In this document: one piece after another, positions 14,729-22,161 of the stretch
How positions within the stretch are numbered: position 1 is the stretch's first letter
Layout of the letters: every line of letters starts with the position of its first letter
Assembly (NCBI GenBank): GCA_023440865.1
Contig: JAEXRM010000219.1
Coordinates: forward strand, 1-22,161
From: Bacillota bacterium
GTDB lineage: Bacteria > Bacillota > Clostridia > DSM-8532
DNA length: 22,161 nt
Direction of reading: 5' to 3'
Position numbers and translations under genes: made by a program
Notes under the pieces: model-generated
What the model was told of the DNA's origin: nothing
The model's database searches: none
What the model saw: the letters and a program-made list of their open reading frames with translations, nothing else

Positions 14729-15538
14729 ATGCTGACTGCTTTCTGGTCCACCCACCACGGCCAGGCCTGTACCACCGCGAATACGGCCGCGATGGCCTGC
14801 ATGGCCAGTATGCGGGGGCCATCCCGGATGCTCTGCATGCATACCCAGGCCCGGCGGGGGGCGTTGGAACGATGCCTGTTGCCGGAACGGGAGTGGAATG
14901 AGAAAGCAACGGGCGATTTCGCGAATCACGGGATGGATGCGTTGGTGCGGCTGGCGCGAAACGGCCGGCTCTCGGGCGCGATGGTTCCCGATTACACCTG
15001 GTCGCTCCTGCATGGCAACCGGCTGGACCTTTTGCCGGGAACGGACAAGGCCGACGCGTCCGATGAAGATGGCCCGCAGCGGATGCGGGACATCCTTGGC
15101 GCGGCAGTCACCTGCTATGACCGTGTGTTCGCCGATGTCCACAGCGGGTATGGCAATCCCAGTTCTCAGATGATTCTGGAGGAGGCGGATGTGCGTTTCC
15201 TGTGCCTTAACCAGAATCGGGATATGCTGGATGCCTGTTTTTCGGATCCTGCCGTCAGGCGCCTGGCCGCCTTGCCGACTACGTTCTGCCTGATCTCCCG
15301 TTATGATGACGACATTGGCTTGTCGGCTTCCGATATTGCCCGACGATATGGGCTCGTACGAAGCCGTGTGTTCCCCGTCCCCTACTGCGCTGCTTTTGCG
15401 CGTGCCTGCAACGATGGCACGCTGTATCCCTACATCGCCCGCCACGCAAGTCAGGCGGCGTCACCCGACAAGCCGTTCATGAAGGCGCTCGCCGCTGCGG
15501 CTGCATGTGTGGCGGAAGGAGGTCTGTCTTGCGGATAA
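14729..15538 (+). CDS. TadZ/CpaE-like MinD-family protein with degenerate P-loop
   Basis: The 269-aa protein starts MLTAFWSTHHGQACTTANTA. This aligns with the deviant Walker A of ParA/MinD proteins, but the signature lysine is H9 and the P-loop lysine is C14, while T15 and T16 remain. The later part keeps a Walker-B-like strand (YDRVFADVHSGYGNPSS), VRFLCLNQNRDML and a C-terminal PVPYCAAFARACNDGTL, as in pilus-locus MinD-like proteins. TadZ proteins place the Tad machine at a cell site. The loss of both lysines predicts weak or no ATP hydrolysis, possibly with another subunit supplying it. GGAGG lies 6 nt before the ATG. It overlaps the CpaF-like gene by 10 nt, so they are probably coupled and made together. 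Confidence 0.78.
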   Translation: MLTAFWSTHHGQACTTANTAAMACMASMRGPSRMLCMHTQARRGALERCLLPEREWNEKATGDFANHGMDALVRLARNGRLSGAMVPDYTWSLLHGNRLDLLPGTDKADASDEDGPQRMRDILGAAVTCYDRVFADVHSGYGNPSSQMILEEADVRFLCLNQNRDMLDACFSDPAVRRLAALPTTFCLISRYDDDIGLSASDIARRYGLVRSRVFPVPYCAAFARACNDGTLYPYIARHASQAASPDKPFMKALAAAAACVAEGGLSCG

Positions 15539-17475
15539 CGGATTCGGGTTTGCTCAATCTCTTTCTCCTGTTGCTGGTACTTCTCGCGGCTGTCGTCGTG
15601 ACCGGGATCCGGATGGGTCATGCGCGAAGGGAGCCGCTCCACGAGGCCGAGGATCCCCGTGCCCGGTATGGGCTGGATGGTTTGATCCTGTTTGTCCGTG
15701 ACCGGATCAACAGCCTTACGCGGACAAACCTCTACGAACTCGGGCTAGACCAGGAGGAATTCCGGAAACGGGAAAACAAGCGCGAGGAGCTCAAACGTGC
15801 CCTGCGCCACTGCGCCCATGGCTCTGATGCGGACAAGCGGTATGTCAAGGACGTCATGCTCGACATGCTGGATGCCTACCTGCCCGATGACATGCTGCAT
15901 GTCGCCGTTCCGTTCCATCGCCCGGAACAGATGTCCGGTCCCATGGTCTTTGCCTGCCTGCTTCATTTCTACCGCAAGGAGTACGGATTGGCCGCATTTT
16001 CGGTGCTGGTGGACCGGCATGCACTCGACCGGCTCCGGCCCCTGCCACAGGAGGAGCAGGCCATGGGACATGTCATCACGGAGGCGGATATCCGGCGGAT
16101 CTATGAGGAGGAAGGGTGGGTCCCCAAACGGTCGGACAAGCTCGAAATGCTCGCCCAGCTTGTTTACGAGCGATTCAAGGGGCTTGGTGTGGTCGACGAG
16201 CTGCGCGACATGGACATCGACGGCGTATCGGGCGGCGTTTCCGGCGTGACCGAAGATGCCGGCCTGCTGCGGCATGGGGATGACGCTCCGACCGAGCTGG
16301 GCCTGCGGGCCTGCGACAGTGTCTGGGTGTTTTTCCGTGGGAAATCCATCCGCCTTGCTTGTACGGGGTTTGGCAGCGACAAGGAACTCCGCCGCGTCTG
16401 CCAGAACATCTATCGGTACAACAAGGCCGGGCAGCTGTCGGAGGCCAATGGCTACCGGGTATCCGAAATGCATGACGGATGCCGGGTCGTTGTGGTCCGC
16501 CCTCCCTTTTCGGAGTCCTGGGCGTTCTTCGTCCGCAAGTTCAAAATTCGCAACATGTCGCTCGAAACGTTGATCACCGATACAAACGCGGCATTGCCCA
16601 TTCCCATGATCCGTTACCTGGCGAAGGGTGCCATGATCACCGCCCTGACTGGTTCACAGGGGTCCGGCAAGACCACGTTGCTGATGGAGATGATCCGGCA
16701 TGTCGACGCGGCGTATCCGCTGCGCATCCAGGAGATGGCATTCGAGCTGCATCTGAGGCGGCTTTACCCGGGCCGCAACATCCTCAGCTTTCGCGAGACC
16801 GATACGGTGAGCGGTCAGGCGGGCCTCGACCTGCAAAAGAAGACGGATGGTTCGGTCAACATTCTGGGAGAGGTGGCAACCGACGAGGTTGCCGCCTGGA
16901 TGATCCAGATGGCGCAGGTCGCAAGCCTGTTCACGCTGTTCACCCATCATGCCAAGACAACGGAGGATCTGATCCTGAACCTGCGCAACGCACTGCTCAA
17001 GTGCGAAATGTTCCGTGATGAGACCGTTGCGGAACAGCAGGTGGTGGCGGTCCTCGACTTTGACATCCATCTGGCGCGGGATGTGGAGGGCAAGCGGTAC
17101 ATCGAGCGGATCACCGAGATCATCGAGACACAGCGCCATGCGCCGTATCCGGCCGGTTGGTGTGCGGAGGCGGATCCCGTCCTGGCCGCCGTTCGTTTCC
17201 AGGAAACGGAGCAGGCCTTCTTCGAGCGGATGACCGACCGCAGAACGCATGAGACACGCAACATCATCGAGTACCGGGATGGTGCGTACCATGCCGTGCA
17301 TCGGCCGTCAGCCGCCCATGTGGCGGAGATGGCCGCCCGGATGCGGCCGGAGGATGCAAGGGCGTTCGATGCCTGGCTGAATGCGTGGTGGCCGTTGGAT
17401 ATCGCGGATGTGCGGCCAGGATGGGAGGTGTTGCCTGATGGGCGAGAGCCGGATGCTGTCCCTGTTGCTGACTGA
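15529..17475 (+). CDS. CpaF/TadA-like secretion ATPase with N-terminal membrane segment
   Basis: This is the likely motor ATPase of the Tad machine (type II/IV secretion family). Walker A is GSQGSGKTT (375-383, K381), the Walker-B-type GEV contains E448, and the histidine box is THHAKT (near 473). The N-terminal 350 residues include helical regions and RITDSGLLNLFLLLLVLLAAVVV, a hydrophobic segment (about residues 5-28) not usual for soluble CpaF proteins. At 648 aa it is longer than the typical 400-480 aa, with both an N-terminal anchor and a C-terminal extension after residue about 560. TTG 15529 is chosen because AAGGAGG (15517-15522 region) lies 6 nt upstream; ATG 15505 lies before that RBS. 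It overlaps the genes on both sides. Confidence 0.88.
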   Translation: MRITDSGLLNLFLLLLVLLAAVVVTGIRMGHARREPLHEAEDPRARYGLDGLILFVRDRINSLTRTNLYELGLDQEEFRKRENKREELKRALRHCAHGSDADKRYVKDVMLDMLDAYLPDDMLHVAVPFHRPEQMSGPMVFACLLHFYRKEYGLAAFSVLVDRHALDRLRPLPQEEQAMGHVITEADIRRIYEEEGWVPKRSDKLEMLAQLVYERFKGLGVVDELRDMDIDGVSGGVSGVTEDAGLLRHGDDAPTELGLRACDSVWVFFRGKSIRLACTGFGSDKELRRVCQNIYRYNKAGQLSEANGYRVSEMHDGCRVVVVRPPFSESWAFFVRKFKIRNMSLETLITDTNAALPIPMIRYLAKGAMITALTGSQGSGKTTLLMEMIRHVDAAYPLRIQEMAFELHLRRLYPGRNILSFRETDTVSGQAGLDLQKKTDGSVNILGEVATDEVAAWMIQMAQVASLFTLFTHHAKTTEDLILNLRNALLKCEMFRDETVAEQQVVAVLDFDIHLARDVEGKRYIERITEIIETQRHAPYPAGWCAEADPVLAAVRFQETEQAFFERMTDRRTHETRNIIEYRDGAYHAVHRPSAAHVAEMAARMRPEDARAFDAWLNAWWPLDIADVRPGWEVLPDGREPDAVPVAD

Positions 17476-19531
17476 CAATGGACTTTCGCCATTGGCTGGC
17501 ATCGGCTTGGCCTGTTTTGGCGGAGCACTGCTTCTGGCCATCGTCGCCCTGGCCACGGGACGCAACAGACGGAACGGATCAACCCCGCTCCAAGCCAAGC
17601 GGTCGCCGGTGACGGGGCGCGGACGGCTGTGGCAGCAGGTGTACGGTCGGCTTGACTCTTTGACGATGTCGCGGGCTCTGCTCCAAAGAATCCGGAGACG
17701 GCTTGAACAAGCAACGGGATACGACGAGCGCGGCCTTCGCCGGCAATCCGCCTGCATCCTGGTGGCGACGGCTGCCGTGATGGCGCTGCTGATGGGGCTG
17801 TTTGTGCTCCTTTCGCACGATGTCCTGCTCAGCGTCATTTTCGCCGGCATGTTGGGTTTCACGGCAGATGCGCTGCTTGATTACGCCGTCACACGCGTGG
17901 GCAATCGCCTTCTCCGCCAGCAGGTCCGGTTCCATGAGCAGCTGCGGCATCGGTATTACGAGGAGATGTCGGTTGACGGCGCGGTGGAGGAGGCCTGCCA
18001 GGCGATGCTGGCCGAACGGGCCCATGAAATGTTCGTCCAAGGCGAGCGGCTTCTCGACATGCTGTCGGCGACAGATACGGAGGCCGCATTCGAGCATTAC
18101 CGGCAGACTGCGCCGAACCGATATCTCAAGCTGTTGGCAGGTTTGTGCCGCATCACCCGGGAGTACGGGGATCCGAAGGTGGAGGGTGGATCCGTTTTTC
18201 TACGAAGTCTTGGACACCTGAGCGATGAAATCCGCTCGGAACTGTTCAAACGGGAACGGCTGCTGCATGCGCTGCGGAGCATGAATGTGCTGACATTGCT
18301 GCCACTGTTTTTCATCCGGCCCATCCGGGACTGGGCCGGGAGCAATTTCGCGCCGATGGCCCGATTCTATGCGCAGGGCATCGGGACGGTTCTGGAAGTG
18401 CTGCTTGTCGCCATTGCGCTTGGCTGTCATGCCTGCATCAGGAAACTGCAGCACGCCGGTGATGCGCGCCCGGAAAGCACATGGGGGACGCGGTGGGAGA
18501 TGCGTCTGTATGAGCGGTGGTTGCATCCCGCCGTGGATCGCTTGACACCGCCGAGGTGTTCGCTGGGCCGGCTTCAGTTGGAAACGCTCCTCAAGCGGGC
18601 AGTGTCGCCGCTGCAGGTTCCCCACCTGCAATGCCGTCGTCTGCTGGCAGGCGCCGCTTGCTTTGCCGGTTGCCTGTTGCTCTGTGTGGCACTGCTTGTC
18701 CAGCAGCAGCACCGCATCCTGTACGAGCCGGAGACCCCTCCGGGTTTTCTGGGTGGGAACCTCGCGCCGGAGGACCGTGCCCGCCTGCAGGAAGAAACAA
18801 ACCGCGACCGCTCAATCTTGTTGCAGCTCCCCCGACATGCGGAACAGGAATTGATTGTCGCCCGGATCGACGCCATGGCTGCGGCAGGGTTGTCCTCTGA
18901 CACACGGGATGCGGCGGTGGAACGCATCGGGCGGAAGCTCGCCTCGCTGCGGAACAACCGGTTCTGGTGGTGGCAGATGTTGCTGTGCCTGATGGCCATG
19001 GCTGCGGGCTGGCAGCTGCCTGTCCTGATGCTTCAGTTCCAATCCCGTATCCGGGCCTTGGATATGGAAGACGAGGTCGCCCGTTTCCAAACCATCATCC
19101 TGATGCTGATGCACATGCCGCGCATCAGCGTCGAGGAAATGGTCGAGTGGATGGAGATGTTCTCCCTTCACTTCAGGGAAGCACTGCAAACGTGCCTTTC
19201 CGATTACAGCGCCGGGCCGGAGGATGCGCTCGCGGCTTTGCGGGATCGGACTGCCTTCGAACCCATGGCCATGCTTGTGGGGAACTTGTTGCTTGCGGCA
19301 TCCGATTTGCCGATTCTGCAGGCGTTTGAGGAGTTGGAAAGTGAAAAGGCGTGGAGCCGGGACAAAAGAAGGGAGCTCAACGAACGGGTGGTGGAGCGAA
19401 AACGCAATATGGGCAATCTCATCGGGTTTATGCCGCTGTATGCGCTGATCGGCCTGTACCTGATGCTGCCGATGGTCGTCGCCAGCATGACGGAAATGCA
19501 GGTGTTCTACCAGCAGATGTCCACTTTCTGA
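17438..19531 (+). CDS. TadB-TadC fusion, pilus platform membrane protein
   Basis: At 698 aa this is about twice the size of TadB or TadC, and it seems to contain both in order. The first half (to about 350) has membrane segments near residues 10-35, 105-150 and 285-335, around a T2SSF-like cytoplasmic region (LRHRYYEEMSVDGAVEEACQAML). The second half has segments near 400-425 and 505-530, then a clear TadC-type T2SSF domain (VARFQTIILMLMHMPRISVEEMVEWME, YSAGPEDALAAL, AFEELE) and a last helix, LIGFMPLYALIGLYLMLPM. Such proteins form the inner-membrane platform on which the ATPase works. GGAGGT lies 8 nt before ATG 17438, which overlaps the ATPase gene by 38 nt. A frame opening from 17381 has no RBS. 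I see no stop or frameshift at the junction. Confidence 0.86.
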   Translation: MGESRMLSLLLTDNGLSPLAGIGLACFGGALLLAIVALATGRNRRNGSTPLQAKRSPVTGRGRLWQQVYGRLDSLTMSRALLQRIRRRLEQATGYDERGLRRQSACILVATAAVMALLMGLFVLLSHDVLLSVIFAGMLGFTADALLDYAVTRVGNRLLRQQVRFHEQLRHRYYEEMSVDGAVEEACQAMLAERAHEMFVQGERLLDMLSATDTEAAFEHYRQTAPNRYLKLLAGLCRITREYGDPKVEGGSVFLRSLGHLSDEIRSELFKRERLLHALRSMNVLTLLPLFFIRPIRDWAGSNFAPMARFYAQGIGTVLEVLLVAIALGCHACIRKLQHAGDARPESTWGTRWEMRLYERWLHPAVDRLTPPRCSLGRLQLETLLKRAVSPLQVPHLQCRRLLAGAACFAGCLLLCVALLVQQQHRILYEPETPPGFLGGNLAPEDRARLQEETNRDRSILLQLPRHAEQELIVARIDAMAAAGLSSDTRDAAVERIGRKLASLRNNRFWWWQMLLCLMAMAAGWQLPVLMLQFQSRIRALDMEDEVARFQTIILMLMHMPRISVEEMVEWMEMFSLHFREALQTCLSDYSAGPEDALAALRDRTAFEPMAMLVGNLLLAASDLPILQAFEELESEKAWSRDKRRELNERVVERKRNMGNLIGFMPLYALIGLYLMLPMVVASMTEMQVFYQQMSTF

Positions 19532-19787
19532 TGGCGGCCGGTCCGATGCCCGCTCCGGCGCACCCATGCTCCCGGCCCCGGCCGCACCCATGCGCCTTCT
19601 GCCGGCACACCAAGCCAACCTCGCCCGCACGATGTCCGCACCGCTGTCATGACCCGCTTCTGTGTTGCGCTACACACTGAACAGACGGACGCAATCGCCT
19701 GGCTGCATTCCCGGCAACTGCCCAAACCGGAATCAAAGATCATAGAGCATGAGTTTCGACAGGTAGACGGAAAACGGAGGGAAACGT
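19532..19787. other. Intergenic spacer within the Tad-like operon
   Basis: This 256-bp gap is the largest within the operon. It contains an imperfect direct repeat around CGCACCCATGC (near 19560 and 19585). A 49-codon frame starts at ATG 19531, overlapping the TadBC stop, but it is Pro-, His- and Cys-rich and lacks an RBS of its own, so I do not call it. I see no clear terminator or promoter. The ending GGAGG at 19776-19780 is the RBS of the next gene. Confidence 0.55.
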
Positions 19788-20357
19788 ATGGACGGAAACA
19801 TTTCCAAGGCACTGTGGCTCGGTGTGACCATTCTCCTGTTTGTCGCGGTGGTAACCATCGGCATCACGTTGTTCAACGGCATGAAGGACATCGGGGACGA
19901 AGCGGACAACCGCATTGGCGCCATCGCCGGAAGTTTGGCGGATGAAACCTTCCGCGCCTATGATGGCAAAACCGTCAAGGGCGATGATGTGCTGACAGCC
20001 ATCAGCACATTTGCAGGCCAGAGCGGTGAACTCATCGTGCTGGTTGACACGTTGGGGGACGGCAGCGCCACAACCCTCAATCCGGAGTCCGGGACGCTGT
20101 CGCTGACAGCCTTCACGCAGTATGTGTCCGGCACAACGCGCTCCATCAGTACGGATGACCGCTGCTATGTTCTGTCCGAGGGTACCGGCGCAATGTTTAC
20201 GACACAGAGCAAAAAACTTCAGGACGCGGCTCGACGCGATGCCGAGAACAGCAACCTGCCCGGCCGGTATATCAATCCGGCAGGCCGGTTCGCATCCCAA
20301 CTGCTGTATGACGCGAACCAGAAGATCTGCGGGGCGATTTTCGCGCAGGTGGAATGA
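19788..20357 (+). CDS. Pilin-like membrane-anchored protein of the Tad-like operon
   Basis: The 189-aa protein starts MDGNISKALWLGVTILLFVAV, with one hydrophobic segment at residues 8-29 very near the N-terminus, followed by an extracytoplasmic part of about 160 residues. Such proteins are typical of Tad clusters in Bacillota and are often left unnamed or labelled as permeases. The short N-terminal leader before the helix resembles a pseudopilin, but I do not see a clear prepilin peptidase site (no G followed by the family's usual residues with E at +5). Two cysteines, in DRCYVL and QKICGA, could form a disulfide outside. GGAGG lies 7 nt before the ATG. The next gene follows after 18 nt. Confidence 0.7.
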   Translation: MDGNISKALWLGVTILLFVAVVTIGITLFNGMKDIGDEADNRIGAIAGSLADETFRAYDGKTVKGDDVLTAISTFAGQSGELIVLVDTLGDGSATTLNPESGTLSLTAFTQYVSGTTRSISTDDRCYVLSEGTGAMFTTQSKKLQDAARRDAENSNLPGRYINPAGRFASQLLYDANQKICGAIFAQVE

Positions 20358-20375
20358 GCCTTTGGAGGAGTCTGC

Positions 20376-20858
20376 ATGGATGACACCACAACGAGGTGGC
20401 TCGGCTGGGCCGTTGGCACGCTTCTGGTACTGGCCGCCCTGACGGCTTTTATGATGCGATATGCCGCGTTCTCAGGATTCCTTCGGGAAACCGAGCGCAT
20501 GGTGCTGGCAGATGATGTGGTTCACAAGGCGGAGGAAGCCTTTTCCGTCACGGATGCACATGCGGCGGGCCAGCCTGGATCCCGTGGCTTCATGCCAGAT
20601 CCGGTGGCCGGGTCCGATCTGCAATGGTCAGGCCGGGCCGTCATGGGGGTCTGCAGCGGCATGCGGCTTGCAGCCATTCGGATGACGACGGAGAGCGGAC
20701 AGGTGGATCCGGCAGAACAAGCGGCCGTTCTGCTAGAGGGCGTTCCATTGTCAGCCGTGTCGTTGTCGGCAATTGAGCCAGGTCGCTTGTACCGATATGC
20801 ACATGATGTGTCGGCTGATGGGGTGATCGTTTGCACGCGGTATGAGAGGATGCCATGA
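20376..20858 (+). CDS. Small protein with N-terminal membrane helix, Tad-like operon
   Basis: The 160-aa product starts MDDTTTRWLGWAVGTLLVLAALTAFMM, giving one membrane helix at about residues 8-27 and a soluble domain of some 130 residues outside. I recognise no named family. Its size, topology and position after a pilin-like gene suggest a minor pilin or an assembly accessory. GGAGGAG lies 7 nt before the ATG. The 3' end, including the stop codon, is part of a 41-bp direct repeat whose second copy lies 48 bp further on, so the present C-terminus (YERMP) may be recent. Confidence 0.65.
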   Translation: MDDTTTRWLGWAVGTLLVLAALTAFMMRYAAFSGFLRETERMVLADDVVHKAEEAFSVTDAHAAGQPGSRGFMPDPVAGSDLQWSGRAVMGVCSGMRLAAIRMTTESGQVDPAEQAAVLLEGVPLSAVSLSAIEPGRLYRYAHDVSADGVIVCTRYERMP

Positions 20859-20926
20859 ATTGATGACGAACGCATGGCGATCGGACGGCATGAGAGGATG
20901 CCATGCATGGATGACGAACGCATGGC
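20838..20926 (+). repeat. Direct repeat of about 41 bp with 48-bp period
   Basis: The stretches 20838-20878 and 20886-20926 match at all but three positions (core ATGAGAGGATGCCATG, then GATGACGAACGCATGGC). The first copy carries the stop of the 20376 gene; the second lies in the 92-bp gap before the next gene. A local duplication is the likely origin. Confidence 0.88.
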
Positions 20927-20950
20927 AAACGTCCTGGAACGGGGGATGGC

Positions 20951-21502
20951 ATGGAAGATGCGTTGTGGAAGCTGGCCGGATTTTTGCTTGCGGCGGTTCT
21001 GCTTGTTGCGGTGCCGACCATGTCGCTGCTGGAGCGGCAGGATGATGTCACCCGGTCGCTTGTGCAGGCGGAAGCCAATCGCTTCGCGGACACGGCGCGT
21101 GATATGGGCGCGATCTCCCCGGCGCTGTACGAGCGCCTGCAGGATCGGCTCCAAGCGACGGGCCTGCTGTACGACATCCGCATCCGGCACGAAAGCCACG
21201 CCTGGATGCCGGTGTTCGCCTCAACGCGCACCGGTCTGGCAGACACGGGCACATTCGGCATGTCGGCCGTGACGGAAGGTGAGGCACGCATACTCTCCAC
21301 CCTGTATCCGGAGGCCGCCTCGCCTGTGGATGAGGCGACGCGCCTGTACCGGATGCATGCGGGCGATTTGCTGTTTGTAGAAATCGCTAGTCGGGGAGAG
21401 ACCCTGGCCGGAGCCTGGCGACGCATGTTTCTGCCGGGCGGCGGCCGGGGCGTCGCCATCCTGGCTCGGGCGGGAGGCATGGTGCGCAATGAAGCCGATT
21501 AG
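20951..21502 (+). CDS. Small protein with N-terminal membrane helix, Tad-like operon
   Basis: The 183-aa product starts MEDALWKLAGFLLAAVLLVAVPTMSLLE, giving one membrane helix at about residues 6-25. LERQDDVTRSLVQAEANRFADTARDMGAIS follows as a probable helix continuing from the membrane, a pilin-like layout. The rest looks like an extracytoplasmic beta-rich domain. I recognise no family. GGGGGA before the ATG is only a modest RBS. The 3' end overlaps the next gene by 14 nt. With the genes at 19788, 20376 and 21489 it makes a run of four similar-topology proteins, perhaps the minor pilin set of the machine; that is inference from position and topology. Confidence 0.68.
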   Translation: MEDALWKLAGFLLAAVLLVAVPTMSLLERQDDVTRSLVQAEANRFADTARDMGAISPALYERLQDRLQATGLLYDIRIRHESHAWMPVFASTRTGLADTGTFGMSAVTEGEARILSTLYPEAASPVDEATRLYRMHAGDLLFVEIASRGETLAGAWRRMFLPGGGRGVAILARAGGMVRNEAD

Positions 21503-22161
21503 CCTCGTGTTCCTTTGTCTGTTTGCCATGGCGCCCTTCCTGCTCATGGCGGAAATCCGCAGCGACGTGCTGGCACGTACCCTCGAACTGCGGTCGCATT
21601 ACGACGCCGCCATCGACAATGCGTTGTCCGACGCCTCGCAGGTACTCGCCCTGTCGGTATCGGGCAACAACGGATATGCGGCTTCCTCCGGTGTCTCCGG
21701 TGATGCCGGCAAGGCGGTCGAAGCATTCATCACTTCCCTGGCCTGCGGGCTTGGGGCGTCTGCGGATGAGTCGGGCAAGGCGCGTGTCCGCCTGCATGTG
21801 CCGGTCATCGTCTCGGTAGGGCCGGATGGAGCCGAGCTGTTCTCAGTCCTGCCAATTCGTGGTTCCGATGGCGTACGGTTGTGCAGGACAGTCAGGCTGC
21901 CTGCGGTTCCATATGCCTGGACCAGCACGGACGGGCTCCGCATTGTCCGTTTCACTCTGGGAGATGCCATCGATGTGGCGGAAATCGGAACCGGTGTGGT
22001 TGTCAGCGGACATTGGCGCGACATGGGTGCCGATCTGCCGGAGTTGGCTACGGAGAAGGGGTTTCGTTCACTTCGGACCGAAGTGGTGGCAGGGGTGGTG
22101 CGATCGCTGCTGGAGTCGGGGTTGGAGATGGCGGCGGCGGCGGATGCGGGTGGTCCGGATG
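21489..22161 (+). CDS. Membrane-anchored Tad-operon protein, partial (3' end outside window)
   Basis: The frame from ATG 21489 stays open to the window edge, giving 224 residues of an unfinished protein. It starts MKPISLVFLCLFAMAPFLLMAEI, a signal-like or anchoring hydrophobic segment at residues 4-20. RSDVLARTLELRSHYDAAIDNALSDASQVLAL follows as a long helix, which again resembles pilin-like or TadE-like proteins. The remaining part shows no motif I can name. The start overlaps the preceding gene by 14 nt, indicating translational coupling. No strong RBS is visible. Confidence 0.65.
   Translation, partial: MKPISLVFLCLFAMAPFLLMAEIRSDVLARTLELRSHYDAAIDNALSDASQVLALSVSGNNGYAASSGVSGDAGKAVEAFITSLACGLGASADESGKARVRLHVPVIVSVGPDGAELFSVLPIRGSDGVRLCRTVRLPAVPYAWTSTDGLRIVRFTLGDAIDVAEIGTGVVVSGHWRDMGADLPELATEKGFRSLRTEVVAGVVRSLLESGLEMAAAADAGGPD

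Noticed and set aside
19531..19680. 49-codon frame overlapping the TadBC stop
   Set aside because: Composition is dominated by Pro, His, Cys and Arg, no family is recognisable and there is no independent RBS.

Overview
The window looks like the chromosome of a high-G+C, anaerobic, Gram-positive (Bacillota, Clostridia-like) bacterium. The grounds are an oxygen-sensitive class III ribonucleotide reductase activase, strong Shine-Dalgarno sites, tRNA genes with an encoded CCA end, and a Tad-type locus with no secretin gene in view. I cannot name a species.

Left part (1-6440). nrdG (+) faces a short zinc-ribbon gene (-, 59 aa). Between their 3' ends lies an array of six 48-bp units, each able to form a terminator-like hairpin. 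The leader of the zinc-ribbon gene carries a perfect 12-bp inverted repeat that would bury its own ribosome binding site. A compact four-gene (+) unit follows: a polytopic membrane protein, an XRE-cupin regulator, an AMP-forming acyl-CoA synthetase, and a large protein with a pRiA4b ORF-3-like N-terminal domain. It ends at a strong hairpin shared with the convergent gene.

Middle (6441-10020). All genes are on the (-) strand: a COG2509-type FAD-dependent dehydrogenase, a MATE-family transporter, and two almost identical tRNA-Ser(GGA) genes. Each tRNA gene has its own TTGACA-type promoter and its own terminator.

Right part (10020-22161). After a relatively AT-rich gap of about 530 bp comes a long (+) operon for a Tad/type IVc-like pilus or secretion machine. 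It encodes a Ser/Thr kinase fused to a degenerate MinD/TadZ-like domain, a CpaB-like SAF protein, a protein of unknown function with seven 5-residue repeats, a second degenerate TadZ-like protein, a membrane-anchored CpaF-like ATPase, a double-length TadB-TadC fusion, and four consecutive small proteins with an N-terminal membrane segment. The last is cut by the window edge. The ATPase and platform protein would form the assembly motor. The TadZ-like proteins probably position it, and the fused kinase suggests phospho-control. No Flp pilin or prepilin peptidase is recognisable within the window.

The items that most deserve a second look are the kinase-TadZ fusion, the 48-bp hairpin array, and the SD-sequestering leader next to it.
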